Position numbers and translations under genes: made by a program. From Sebaldella termitidis ATCC 33386 (GTDB taxonomy: Bacteria > Fusobacteriota > Fusobacteriia > Fusobacteriales > Leptotrichiaceae): a stretch of DNA of 64,000 bases. The notes under the pieces were generated by a model, which did not search any database, was not told the DNA's origin, and was given only the letters and a program-made list of their open reading frames with translations. This document shows, one piece after another, positions 16,409-25,510 of this stretch (positions within the stretch are counted from its first letter, which is position 1; every line of letters begins with the position of its first letter). The stretch is from positions 3,999,989 through 4,063,988 of the forward strand of contig NC_013517.1 of assembly GCF_000024405.1 (NCBI RefSeq), written 5' to 3'.

Positions 16409-16765
16409 AATAATTATACAGTATATAAAAAAGTGGCTCTTTTAGTACAAAGCCAATTTTCCCCTTTTATTACTCGAATAATAAAATATTTATACTGGCA
16501 ATACCACATATCATTTTTACTTTTGCTATTATCTGTTTTTTCCTCCTTCTTTTATTTTTATTTTTGGTCTGTCTTACATTTCACCTCCATACATTAATAA
16601 TATATTTTACCTCGTTTCTTGATTTTGAAAAGTATTTATTATACAAATTTATAATTTCATTTTTTTACTTATTAATAGTCATTTTTTGCATTTATAAATA
16701 TTTTGGGAACAACTCCTGTTATCAAATCTTCATTGTCTGTAGTTAAACAAGATGTAATAATATGT

Positions 16766-16771
16766 TATAAT
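16766..16771 (+). promoter_or_regulatory. -10 element of the PHP-phosphatase gene
   Basis: TGTTATAAT contains an extended -10 (TATAAT at 16766-16771). A weak TTAAAC lies 17 bp upstream. It directs transcription away from the PTS operon. Confidence 0.5.
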
Positions 16772-16802
16772 GAATTATATTTTTCGAAAGGCGGTAGATA
16801 TA

Positions 16803-17639
16803 ATGTTAGCAGATTATCATATACACTCAGAATACAGTGATGATTCTGTCGAACCAATGGAAGCAATAATAAAAAGTGCAATAGAGAAAAATATTTCCGA
16901 AATATGTTTTACAGATCATGTGGATTATGATATAAAAATAGACCACGATATTTTCAGGCAGATGAATGATGAGGAAAAGGTCAGATATGAAAAAGTATTA
17001 AATGTGAATTATCCTGATTATTTTAAAGAAATAGAAATTTTAAAAAATAAATATAAAGACCGGATCATAATAAAAAAAGGGCTGGAGTTTGGAATTCAGA
17101 CACATACAGTCGAAAAATTCCGGAATTTATTTAACAGCTATGATTTAGATTTCATTATCCTTTCATGTCACCAGTCTGATAATAAGGAATTTTGGAATTA
17201 TGCCTATCAGGAGGGAAAAACAGAAGATGAGTATAATCTGGGATACTATCAGGAAATTTACAGCTGTATACATCAGTATAATGATTATAGTGTTCTCGGG
17301 CATCTTGACCTGATCCAGAGATATAACAAAAAAAGATATCCTTTTGAAAAATCCAAAGATATTATCACCGAAATTCTAAAAAAGATAATTAAGGAAAATA
17401 AAGGCATAGAGGTCAATACTTCCAGCTTTGCATATAAATTGGAAGATCTGACACCGTCAAGAGATATTCTGTCGTTATATTATGAATTAGGCGGAAAGAT
17501 CATTACTATCGGGTCCGATGCGCATAATGCCAAGAGTGTCGGCAGCCACATTGCGCTAATCCAGCAGGAATTAAAAAATATAGGTTTTCGTTACTTTTGT
17601 ACATTTGATAAAATGAAGCCTGTTTTTCATGAGTTATGA
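16803..17639 (+). CDS. PHP-domain histidinol-phosphatase-like protein
   Basis: A 278-residue metal-dependent phosphatase of the PHP superfamily, HisJ/HisK type. Metal ligands are seen in DYHIHSEYSDD near the start, FTDHVDY near 42-48, KKGLEFGIQ, LSCHQSDN, GHLDLI and GSDAHNAKSVG near the end. The start with AAAGGCGG upstream is preferred over an ATG 33 bases earlier, and places the HIH motif at residues 6-8. Histidinol phosphatase is the usual annotation, but there are no other histidine genes in the window, so another phosphomonoester substrate is possible. It is divergent from the PTS operon. Confidence 0.8.
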   Translation: MLADYHIHSEYSDDSVEPMEAIIKSAIEKNISEICFTDHVDYDIKIDHDIFRQMNDEEKVRYEKVLNVNYPDYFKEIEILKNKYKDRIIIKKGLEFGIQTHTVEKFRNLFNSYDLDFIILSCHQSDNKEFWNYAYQEGKTEDEYNLGYYQEIYSCIHQYNDYSVLGHLDLIQRYNKKRYPFEKSKDIITEILKKIIKENKGIEVNTSSFAYKLEDLTPSRDILSLYYELGGKIITIGSDAHNAKSVGSHIALIQQELKNIGFRYFCTFDKMKPVFHEL

Positions 17640-17651
17640 TTTTTAAAAATC

Positions 17652-17697
17652 AAAAAATAGATCTGTCAGCCTATAAGACCGAGGATCTATTTTTTTT
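17652..17697 (+). terminator. bidirectional terminator between convergent PHP genes
   Basis: Arms AAAAAATAGATC and GATCTATTTTTT give a stem with T or A runs on both sides, suited to ending both the plus-strand gene at 17639 and the minus-strand gene ending at 17723. Confidence 0.8.
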
Positions 17698-17722
17698 ATT
17701 GTTAATATAAAGATATTTATAA

Positions 17723-18454
17723 TTATATTTTTTCTCTTTCCCTGTTTCTTTTTATAAATTCCCGAAACTTCTCCGCCGAATTGTTTATCACCAGCTCTTC
17801 CGGAAAATTTACAGTTTCAAGAACCTTTTCCACATTGTCAAAATTGGCAATATCAGTCATATAATGTGCATCACTGCTTATTAATACAGGTATATTATGC
17901 TGTCTGCATAATTCCAGAATTTTTACCGAATTTTCAAACACATTTTTTCTTCTGCTGCTTCTCAAAGAATTATTGTTTATTTCTAACAGTACATGATATT
18001 CTTTTGCTGCCTGAACTACTTCATCATAGTCAAGAGGACAGTTGCCGTCATCCGGATGACTGATAATATCTATCACAGGATTTTTTATTGTATTTATTAT
18101 TGCCTGTGTATTTTCAGCAATAGTTCCGGATTTATAACACATCTCGTGAATACCGGCTATACGTATATCCAAGTGCTTGAAATACCATTCATCCAGCCCC
18201 AGAGTCCCTTTATAATCCAGAATATTTATCTCTGCACCGAGCATAAGCTCTATTCCAAACATATTTCTCGGAACCACTACCATATTTCCAAAGTAAAATT
18301 CATCACAAGTTCCCGGAATTCCCGTAGTATGTTCTGTTATCCCCAGTATTTTCAGTCCTTTTTCCGAAGCTGCCTTGGCCATTTCAGTTATCGTCCCGTA
18401 AGCATGCCCGCTTGCTATAGTATGAGTATGTACATCCAGTTCATATTTTCTCAT
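17723..18454 (-). CDS. ycdX: YcdX-family PHP phosphatase
   Basis: A 243-residue trinuclear-zinc PHP phosphatase resembling E. coli YcdX. Ligand motifs are DVHTHTIASGHAYG (7-20), GITEHTTG, GAEINI, HEMCY, ISHPDDG and SSDAHYMTDI. YcdX hydrolyses small phosphate esters and pyridoxal phosphate in vitro; the cellular substrate is not established. It is convergent with another PHP-family gene, but the two are not close relatives, so this pairing may be chance. Confidence 0.88.
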   Translation of the reverse strand: MRKYELDVHTHTIASGHAYGTITEMAKAASEKGLKILGITEHTTGIPGTCDEFYFGNMVVVPRNMFGIELMLGAEINILDYKGTLGLDEWYFKHLDIRIAGIHEMCYKSGTIAENTQAIINTIKNPVIDIISHPDDGNCPLDYDEVVQAAKEYHVLLEINNNSLRSSRRKNVFENSVKILELCRQHNIPVLISSDAHYMTDIANFDNVEKVLETVNFPEELVINNSAEKFREFIKRNREREKI

Positions 18455-18632
18455 TATTTTCTCCTTTTCAGCTTTTTATTGTAAACTGACCATGATATTT
18501 TCTGATATTGCCAATCTCTCTTTTTTCTTAATTTTACTACAATCTGAAATGAATTACAATGTGAAAATCAAGCCAGTATCTCTGTTCTTTTTTTAATTAT
18601 GTCCTGAAAAATCATGCAAAAATACATTTCTG

Positions 18633-19121
18633 TTATTTATTAATAACACTATCCAGCCTGCCAAATTTAGAAAGACAGGAAATATACTGAGCTACTAGAA
18701 AGTAATTGGACAGTTCCTTTTCATTCAGACCATGAAAAGCTGTAAGCTCATCATACAAAAAACTGCTTCCCTCTACCAGAAAAAAATTTGTTTCATATTC
18801 GATACCGACAATAATCTTACTTCCTGCAAAAATTTTATCCTGTTTTTCATATAATTTTTTACCTGCTCCGCTGTTATTGATGTAGAAGCCTCTGGATTTC
18901 AGCATATCCTTTTTTGGACGATACTCTAAAAGAGGATTTTCTGCCGCATTGCCTTTGATGACAAAATCTAACTTTTCATCAAATATCTCCGTCAGCGCAT
19001 ACTTCTGATTAAGATAGTTCAGAAGCTCTGTTACGTTTTTTTTATCGGGATAGAGCTTATCCTTATATTGTTCATATATATTTTTCCACTCTTCAATCAT
19101 TTCAGGTGCAGGCTTAGTCAT
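18633..19121 (-). CDS. hypothetical protein
   Basis: A cytoplasmic-looking protein of about 162 residues that I do not recognise. There is no signal peptide or membrane segment; it is mixed helix and strand with charged surfaces, ending LSNYFLVAQYISCLSKFGRL. Three ATGs lie close together at 19130, 19127 and 19121. The last has GGGGA about ten bases upstream and is chosen, the others place the site too close. It stands alone between ycdX and fucO, both also on the minus strand. Confidence 0.65.
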   Translation of the reverse strand: MTKPAPEMIEEWKNIYEQYKDKLYPDKKNVTELLNYLNQKYALTEIFDEKLDFVIKGNAAENPLLEYRPKKDMLKSRGFYINNSGAGKKLYEKQDKIFAGSKIIVGIEYETNFFLVEGSSFLYDELTAFHGLNEKELSNYFLVAQYISCLSKFGRLDSVINK

Positions 19122-19231
19122 TAACATCATTTCCCCAATCTTGAAAAATTATTCCGGCATTCATAAATCTGTACTAAAGAAAATTATACCGTATTAATAT
19201 TTTATCATATATATTTTTACTTTATAACAAA

Positions 19232-19263
19232 ACTCCTGAAAAAACTGTATATTTTTCAGGAGT
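19232..19263 (-). terminator. terminator after fucO
   Basis: Perfect 12-bp arms ACTCCTGAAAAA and TTTTTCAGGAGT with an 8-base loop, followed in the minus direction by TTTTG. Confidence 0.8.
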
Positions 19264-19287
19264 CTCTTATTTTATCAGCTTAATTAT

Positions 19288-20442
19288 TTAAAGTGCCTCT
19301 TTATACAGAGCTATTGTATCTTCCAGAGTAACCTCTCTTGGATTTGTCCCGGCACACACATCTTTCAGTGCATTTTCTGCCATTACCTTAAAGTCCTCTT
19401 CTTTTACCCCGAGTTCTTTCAGCCCTTTAGGTATTCCCACTCTTTCAGACAGCTTCATTATAGCTTCTATAGCCTTTGCATTTGCTTCTTCCACAGACAG
19501 TCCCTCTACATTTTCTCCGAGTATTTCCGCTACTTTTCTCAGTTTATCACCTGTATTTGCGGAATTAAATTTTTCCACATGAGGAAGAAGTATTGCATTA
19601 CATACACCATGCGGAAGATTATAGAAACCGCCGAGCTGATGTGCCATCGAATGCACATATCCCAGTCCTGCATTGTTAAAAGACATTCCTGCTATATAAG
19701 AAGCATATGCCATCTTTGATCTTGCCTCTATATTATTCCCGTCTTTTACGGCATCCTCAAGAGATTCGCCTATCAGCTTTACAGCTTCCAGTGCAAGAAC
19801 ATCTGTAAGCTCGTATGCGCCTGTAGAAACATATGCTTCTATAGCGTGTGTCAGCGCATCCATTCCTGTAGCCGCAGTAAGATCAGCAGGTTTTCCCGTC
19901 ATCAGCTCAGGATCGCTTACAGCTATACTTGCAAGACAGTTTTTATCAACCATAACCATTTTTATATGTGTATCTTCATTTGTTATAACATAGTTTATAG
20001 TAACCTCGCTTGCAGTACCGGCTGTAGTATTGATTGCAATTATAGGTACAGATTTGTGTTTTGACATGTTTATTCCTTCGTAATCCTTGATTTCACCGCC
20101 GTTTGTAGCCAGAAGACCTATTGCCTTACCTGCATCCTGAGGTGAACCACCTCCGATTGATATTACGAAATCACAATTTTCAGATTTGTAAGTGTTCAGA
20201 CCGTCATGAATATTTTTCATTGTAGGATTAGGCTGTATATCATCTACTACAACGTAATTTATACCGCTTTCATCCAGTACATCAGTTACTTTTTTCACTA
20301 CTCCGATCTTAACAAGAACATTATCTGTTACTACCAGAGCTTTTTTCAAACCTAAGTCCTTAATATCTCCTCCTATTTCTTTTACACACCCAGGCCCTAT
20401 CAGAGTGACTGCAGGCCAGTAAATCCTTCTGCTTACTTTCAT
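19288..20442 (-). CDS. fucO: lactaldehyde reductase / 1,2-propanediol oxidoreductase
   Basis: Iron-dependent group III alcohol dehydrogenase of 384 residues. It reduces L-lactaldehyde from rhamnulose-1-phosphate cleavage to 1,2-propanediol, regenerating NAD. Visible are the NAD motif SIGGGSPQDAGKAIG and the metal region DALTHAIEAYVS with the later histidines in YVHSMAHQLGGFYNLPHG. The start (MKVSRRIYW) follows GGAGGT; a longer ORF upstream has no such site. It has its own promoter and terminator but lies in the rhamnose locus, supporting the lactaldehyde role over a general alcohol dehydrogenase. Confidence 0.88.
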   Translation of the reverse strand: MKVSRRIYWPAVTLIGPGCVKEIGGDIKDLGLKKALVVTDNVLVKIGVVKKVTDVLDESGINYVVVDDIQPNPTMKNIHDGLNTYKSENCDFVISIGGGSPQDAGKAIGLLATNGGEIKDYEGINMSKHKSVPIIAINTTAGTASEVTINYVITNEDTHIKMVMVDKNCLASIAVSDPELMTGKPADLTAATGMDALTHAIEAYVSTGAYELTDVLALEAVKLIGESLEDAVKDGNNIEARSKMAYASYIAGMSFNNAGLGYVHSMAHQLGGFYNLPHGVCNAILLPHVEKFNSANTGDKLRKVAEILGENVEGLSVEEANAKAIEAIMKLSERVGIPKGLKELGVKEEDFKVMAENALKDVCAGTNPREVTLEDTIALYKEAL

Positions 20443-20599
20443 AAATACCTCCATATCTATTTTATAATATATTTGAAAACCACTTAAAAAATATAAATAT
20501 TTTGCTGCTTTATTCATAAATACAAGATTTTTTTACTTTATTTCGGAATACTGAGATTTTACAGGTTAATTGAAAAGAAAAACATGAGTACTTTATAAA

Positions 20600-20627
20600 A
20601 GTATATCATAATAAAACCTTTTGTCAA
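20600..20627 (-). promoter_or_regulatory. fucO promoter
   Basis: Minus-strand TTGACA (20622-20627) is 16 bp from TATACT (20600-20605), which also has a TGN extension. It is about 160 bases before fucO. Confidence 0.7.
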
Positions 20628-20714
20628 TTCCCCGACAATAAAAAACTTTAACACTATACTTCAATTAAGTTAATCAGAATACTGATATTTATTATAAATA
20701 TAAATCATATTTTT

Positions 20715-21650
20715 TTATAATTTTTTTTCTTTATTCAAAAAAACAGATATATTATTATATATCTCACGACATTCTTCCAAATATGGGAGAGCATGCATAA
20801 AAGCATGATTGAGACCGGAATATCTCGCGAACTCTACTCTGACCGAAGCTTTTTCCAGACATTCGGCATAATGCCGAGCTTCGTCACTAAGCGGATCATA
20901 CTCAGAACATATTATAAAGGTCTCGGGAAGTCCGAAAAGATTATTATCCCTGCTTAAAGAAACATAGATATTATCTTCATCCTCTTTATTTCCAAGATAA
21001 AAACTCCAGTATCTGTGCATGCTGCTGCTTGAAAGACCATATCCCCAGCTGTATTTTTTATATGACTCATATTTTGTTTCACTGTTCTTACTGTAAAAAT
21101 CAATAACAGGGTATATCAGTATCTGCTTTGATATTTTTATTTTCCTGTTATTTTTAAACTTTTTAGCTGCTGCTCCGGCAAGATTTCCTCCAGCACTATC
21201 CCCGCACACAGCAATTCTTTCCGGATCTATCCTTAACCGCTCTGCATTCTCTGCAGCCCATTCCACCACTTTACAGCAGTCTTCCAAAGGAACAGGAAAT
21301 TTATACTCGGGAGCAAGTCTGTATTCAGGCGATATCACTTTCCAGCCTGTATACTTTGCCAGATTTCTGCACATATCATCATGTGTTTCCACACTGCAGC
21401 GCACGAATCCTCCCCCGTGAAAAAATATTATCACAGGCTTTATTTTACCATCATCTTTATATTCATAAATTCTTACCGGAATTTCATAAGTATTATTTTT
21501 CACATGATCATTGCTTATTTTATCTATTTTTGTTCTTTGTTCCAGAGGCATATCCCAATCCGCCACTCTCATTTCTTCCACTGTAGGACTAAAATTCTTT
21601 GGTATGGGATTTTGTTCCAAATTTCTGGCTACTTCAGGATGCAAAGGCAT
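20715..21650 (-). CDS. alpha/beta hydrolase (HSL/Aes-type esterase)
   Basis: A 311-residue serine esterase of the hormone-sensitive-lipase family, probably cytoplasmic. The oxyanion motif is HGGGF near 77, the nucleophile serine is in GDSAGG near 151, the acid is in SEYDPLSDEA and the histidine in GLNHAFMHALP near 285. Its position in a rhamnogalacturonan-related locus suggests it may remove acetyl or other ester groups from pectin oligosaccharides, but substrate cannot be read from the sequence. A hairpin separates it from the upstream GH105 gene. Confidence 0.85.
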   Translation of the reverse strand: MPLHPEVARNLEQNPIPKNFSPTVEEMRVADWDMPLEQRTKIDKISNDHVKNNTYEIPVRIYEYKDDGKIKPVIIFFHGGGFVRCSVETHDDMCRNLAKYTGWKVISPEYRLAPEYKFPVPLEDCCKVVEWAAENAERLRIDPERIAVCGDSAGGNLAGAAAKKFKNNRKIKISKQILIYPVIDFYSKNSETKYESYKKYSWGYGLSSSSMHRYWSFYLGNKEDEDNIYVSLSRDNNLFGLPETFIICSEYDPLSDEARHYAECLEKASVRVEFARYSGLNHAFMHALPYLEECREIYNNISVFLNKEKKL

Positions 21651-21676
21651 TTCTTCCTCCTTTAAAAAATTTCATA

Positions 21677-21724
21677 AACAGGCTGCTCTGCTCAAGGATT
21701 AAAAACAGCCTGTTTTTTATGAAA
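21677..21724 (-). terminator. hairpin between the GH105 gene and the esterase gene
   Basis: Arms AACAGGCTG and CAGCCTGTT with an intervening loop of 30 bases. The T run is stronger on the plus strand than on the minus, where the sequence continues TATGAAATTTTTT, so termination may be partial. Confidence 0.55.
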
Positions 21725-21732
21725 AATTCTTA

Positions 21733-22824
21733 TTATTTAAAATAATTCAGATATTCTACAAGGCACAATACCGACAGGGACTGTCCGTAAGGCATCGGAG
21801 TAATAGGAATATCCTTATAAAACTGAAGATCATTTCCCATAGCTGTGCCAAATGATACATTCTGCACTTCGCCGTCCTCATTTATATTATTTATCACAGC
21901 ATTAACAGCTTTTAATGCTGTATCTTCATATTTTCTGTCTATATAACGCTTTCTTATGGCTTTCAAAATACCGAATGCAAAACCCGCAGTTGCCGAAGTT
22001 TCCACATAAGAGGAATTATCCATAAGAAGAGTGTGCCATAATCCGTTTTCATTCTGAACCTCTGCAAGTGTTTCTATTTGTCTTTTCAGTGTATCTATCA
22101 GATATTCCCTGAAAAAATCCCCTTCCTTCAGATCCAGAGTTTCAATTATTTCGGGAATAACAATAGTTACCCAGCAGTTTCCCCTTCCCCATAATGCTTC
22201 TGCAAAGTTATGATTTCCGTCAAATGTCCAGCCATGGAACCACAGACCGGTTTTTTTGTCAAAAAGATACTTTATATGCACCAAAAACTGCTTTTTAGCC
22301 TGTTCTATATATTCAGGCCTGTTTAAAAGCTTTCCTATTTTTGCCAGAGGAAGAACACTCATCATCAGTGTATCATCCCAAAGCTGATCTTTATTTTCAC
22401 TCAAAAACACCTTATGCTGTATTCCGTCATCTTTAGTACGGGGTATTCCGTGCATTACCCACTCTGCCCATATTTCCAGATAGGGAAGATACTTGGGATT
22501 TTTTGTTATTTCATATAAATACGCCAGTGTAAGCATAGGTGCCACAGTATTTACATTTTTTTCAGGCAGTCCCTCTTCGAATCTTCTGTCATACCATTCT
22601 GTCAGTAAATCCAGAAGCTTTCTATCTCCTGTTTGTTCATAATATTTATATATTCCGTAAAGAGCCACTCCCTGCGTCCATTCCCATCCGTTAAAACTTT
22701 TTGTATCATAAATAGAGCCGTCCTCAAGATGCCACACAAATTCCAGCTTCTCATCCTTCAGATTTTTCAGATTTTCCAGTAATAAATCAATATAATTTTC
22801 TATATCTTTCTGCTTAAGCAACAA
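21733..22824 (-). CDS. GH105 unsaturated rhamnogalacturonyl hydrolase
   Basis: Glycoside hydrolase family 88/105, resembling YteR/RhiN, 363 residues without a signal peptide, so cytoplasmic. These enzymes release the unsaturated galacturonyl residue from disaccharides produced by rhamnogalacturonan lyases, freeing rhamnose. Seen are GWEWTQGVALYGIYKYYE, the general-acid aspartate region DQLWDDTLMM near 140 and EALWGRGNCWV near 208. It follows the sugar-binding protein gene after 118 bp. With rhaBAMD it explains why rhamnose genes are here: the natural substrate is likely pectin fragments. Confidence 0.88.
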   Translation of the reverse strand: MLLKQKDIENYIDLLLENLKNLKDEKLEFVWHLEDGSIYDTKSFNGWEWTQGVALYGIYKYYEQTGDRKLLDLLTEWYDRRFEEGLPEKNVNTVAPMLTLAYLYEITKNPKYLPYLEIWAEWVMHGIPRTKDDGIQHKVFLSENKDQLWDDTLMMSVLPLAKIGKLLNRPEYIEQAKKQFLVHIKYLFDKKTGLWFHGWTFDGNHNFAEALWGRGNCWVTIVIPEIIETLDLKEGDFFREYLIDTLKRQIETLAEVQNENGLWHTLLMDNSSYVETSATAGFAFGILKAIRKRYIDRKYEDTALKAVNAVINNINEDGEVQNVSFGTAMGNDLQFYKDIPITPMPYGQSLSVLCLVEYLNYFK

Positions 22825-22942
22825 TTTTATTTCTCCTCTCCCGTGTATTCCGGTAATTCAAATTCAGCTTTACTTATTATAGCATACCCGGACAGAGAGG
22901 TATTCTTTTATGAAAAAACCTGTATCTGCCGGAGTATTTTTA

Positions 22943-24235
22943 TTATCTCAAAATATTCTTTAATGCTGCTTCCATATCAGCAATAATCCCTTCTGCCGCC
23001 TTGTCTATGTCAATCTGACCATAATCAATTTTTTGCACATAACCTGCAAATATCTTAATAAGTCTTTCGTCCTCATAATAAGGGCTTATCATTTTCCCCT
23101 GATATGCCAGAGCCTTATCAAGTACTTCTTTTGATATTCCTGTTATCATATTTTCCTGCTCCAATACCTCAAGAGCTTTTTTATTTGAAGGTATTCCTCT
23201 TGTCATTCCGAGTATTTTAGTAGCCTCAGGATCAGAAAGCATAAAATTCAAAAATTTTGCTGCTGCTTCGGGATGTTTTGTATTTTTATTTACTGCAAAT
23301 GCCATATTCAGTCTTATGAATGCTGCATTATGATCGCCTAAACCTTTAATATAGTTCCCGGAAGCCACCTGTCCTTCCTTAAGAGTGTCCTGAAATACCC
23401 CTGTTCTCGAAGACCATTCATAGGTTCCGCCGATATGCCCGTCTACCCACAGAGGATTCTGATCTCCGGGAACATTTCCAAGTCCCGCTCTGTCTTTCGT
23501 AGATAATGTAACCTTTTCATCAACCATTCTCTTATAAAATCTCAAAGCATCTGCAAGCTCTTCTTTTGTGATCCCTATCTTATTTTCCTCATTTATCAGA
23601 TTATTTCCTGTTTTTTGCAGAAGATAATAATTTATAAAATAATAGTTTACTTTTTCATCTGATACATCAAGAGGATAGTAATCGTCACCGAGCTTTTCTT
23701 TAAACATTTTATTTACTGCAAAAAGTTCATCTGCTGTTTCAGGAAATTTTGCCCCTGCTTTATCAAATACGCTTTGGTTATAATAAAAGCCCATTCCGTT
23801 CAGCCCTACCGGAACAGCATTAAGTTTATCTTTTATAACAGTATGGTTCAGAATTGCCTCGTCATAATTACTGAGATCAAAGTCTTTCAGGTCTTTCACA
23901 TTATAAAAACCGTCTCCGTTTTTAGAGAAAATATACAGCCAGTTCCAGTCTACCTGCATAACATCAGGAGCTGTTTTTCCGCTCATCTGTGTAGACAGTT
24001 TTTCCAGATACCCTTCATACCCTGAATATTCAGCCTTTATTTTTATTCCGGGATTTTTTTCCTCAAAAAGCTTTATTGCATCTAATGTAGCTTTATGTCT
24101 TGCATCAGACCCCCACCACATTACTCTTAATTCTACTTCTTTTCCTCCGTCTCCCCCGGTACCGCTGCTTTTTTTCTCTCCGCATCCAATTAAAAATAAT
24201 AATGTTAATATCAATAAACAAATTTTACTTTTCAT
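22943..24235 (-). CDS. ABC sugar-binding lipoprotein without adjacent permease
   Basis: Extracytoplasmic solute-binding protein family 1 (430 residues). The signal peptide ends in the lipobox LIGCGEKK, so it is a lipoprotein anchored at the membrane; the mature part has the typical segments VMWWGSDARHKATLDAIKLF and FMLSDPEATKILG. It is encoded between rhaD and the GH105 gene, suggesting binding of rhamnose or rhamnogalacturonan oligosaccharides. No permease or ATPase gene is nearby, so the membrane parts must be encoded elsewhere or shared. Confidence 0.9.
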   Translation of the reverse strand: MKSKICLLILTLLFLIGCGEKKSSGTGGDGGKEVELRVMWWGSDARHKATLDAIKLFEEKNPGIKIKAEYSGYEGYLEKLSTQMSGKTAPDVMQVDWNWLYIFSKNGDGFYNVKDLKDFDLSNYDEAILNHTVIKDKLNAVPVGLNGMGFYYNQSVFDKAGAKFPETADELFAVNKMFKEKLGDDYYPLDVSDEKVNYYFINYYLLQKTGNNLINEENKIGITKEELADALRFYKRMVDEKVTLSTKDRAGLGNVPGDQNPLWVDGHIGGTYEWSSRTGVFQDTLKEGQVASGNYIKGLGDHNAAFIRLNMAFAVNKNTKHPEAAAKFLNFMLSDPEATKILGMTRGIPSNKKALEVLEQENMITGISKEVLDKALAYQGKMISPYYEDERLIKIFAGYVQKIDYGQIDIDKAAEGIIADMEAALKNILR

Positions 24236-24258
24236 CAGGTCCTCCTAATTATTATATT

Positions 24259-25083
24259 TTATAATTTTAAAATTCCTTTACGCGGTGTTACTCCAAAACT
24301 TTCTGCCAGATCTGCCAGCTCTCTGTCAGTTATTTCCTGCTTTCTTCCTCCCATCGATATGACTTTCACCAGTATCTCCGCTGCTTTCTCAGCTGTATCT
24401 ATAAGTCCAAAAGCTTCATCAAGCGTTGCCCCCGTTCCGAATATCCCATGAAACGGCCATATTACCAGATTAAAGTCTTTCATCTTTTCCATTGTCTTAT
24501 TTCCTATTTCCACAGTTCCAGGAACTACCCAAGGTATTACGCCTATTCCTTCCGGAAATACCACAAGACACTCTGTACTCATCTTCCAGAGCTCCTTTGA
24601 AAACGTCTCCGTATTCAGATCCAGAACATATGTAAGTGATATAAGATTAGTAGCATGATTATGCATTACTACCCTGCTTTTATCCCCGCACAGTGATTTT
24701 TTTACCGAATGTGCCGACAAATGTGTAGGAAGCTCGCTTGTAGGCACTCCGCCGTTTTTATAACCCCATACTTTTCTGTATTTTGTCCCGTTTTCATTTA
24801 TTTTTATTATACCCAGTGTATCTTCCGGATCAAGTATCACATTTCGAAAAAATTTTCCGGATCCTGTGACAAGAAAATATTCATTTGCCAGATTCGGCAC
24901 TTCAAAATTCAAATCTGTATAATCTGTGTTCTCTGTTTCCTGTATATACTCCTCTGCTTCCTCATTTTTTATACGGTAACTGACATTTCCGCCGTTTCTT
25001 TCATCCCATCCTTTCAGCCACATATCGTGTATTACCTTTACCATTTCTTTCAAAAAACCGGCTTCAAATATATCCTTTTTCAT
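24259..25083 (-). CDS. rhaD: rhamnulose-1-phosphate aldolase
   Basis: Class II zinc aldolase of 274 residues, splitting L-rhamnulose 1-phosphate into dihydroxyacetone phosphate and L-lactaldehyde. Evidence: NGGNVSYRI near 32, FLVTGSGKFFRN, the zinc histidines in VVMHNHATNL near 140 and the third in WPFHGIFGTG near 212. Length and motif spacing match E. coli RhaD. It is in the rha operon, 23 nt before the binding-protein gene. Confidence 0.95.
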   Translation of the reverse strand: MKKDIFEAGFLKEMVKVIHDMWLKGWDERNGGNVSYRIKNEEAEEYIQETENTDYTDLNFEVPNLANEYFLVTGSGKFFRNVILDPEDTLGIIKINENGTKYRKVWGYKNGGVPTSELPTHLSAHSVKKSLCGDKSRVVMHNHATNLISLTYVLDLNTETFSKELWKMSTECLVVFPEGIGVIPWVVPGTVEIGNKTMEKMKDFNLVIWPFHGIFGTGATLDEAFGLIDTAEKAAEILVKVISMGGRKQEITDRELADLAESFGVTPRKGILKL

Positions 25084-25146
25084 ATTTCCTCGCTTTCATT
25101 ATGCATTTTCCAATCCGGTGTTACGGCTTTACCGGAAAAAAACACT

Positions 25147-25461
25147 TTATTTAAGATAAAAAACCTCTTTCAGTTCCACAGATTTCGGACTGTTATCATT
25201 GTTTGTCTCCATGATATCCTTCATAAAATCCCACCACTTTTTGCATTCTTCTGTTTCGGCTACTTTATTCCATAATTCTTCACTTTCCAGCTCCACATAA
25301 GCAAAAAGACTGTCTGTTTCTCCGTCAAGAAATATTGAATAATTATGTGCCCCGTGGCTTTTCAAAACATTTTTCAATGATTCCCAGATTTCATCGTGTC
25401 TCCTTTTATATTCCCCGTGATACTGACTGTACACTTTCATTTTAAGCGCTTTTCTTATCAT
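25147..25461 (-). CDS. rhaM: L-rhamnose mutarotase
   Basis: A 104-residue enzyme that interconverts the alpha and beta anomers of L-rhamnose. The conserved YKRRHDEIW segment near residue 18 contains the catalytic histidine, and the tryptophan pair in CKKWWDFM near 77 is characteristic. Start at ATG with AAGGAGG. It lies between rhaA and rhaD. Confidence 0.93.
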   Translation of the reverse strand: MIRKALKMKVYSQYHGEYKRRHDEIWESLKNVLKSHGAHNYSIFLDGETDSLFAYVELESEELWNKVAETEECKKWWDFMKDIMETNNDNSPKSVELKEVFYLK

Positions 25462-25510
25462 AACTGCCTCCTTCCCAGATAAGCCCCTTTTACATTTTTA
25501 TCTTTTCAAA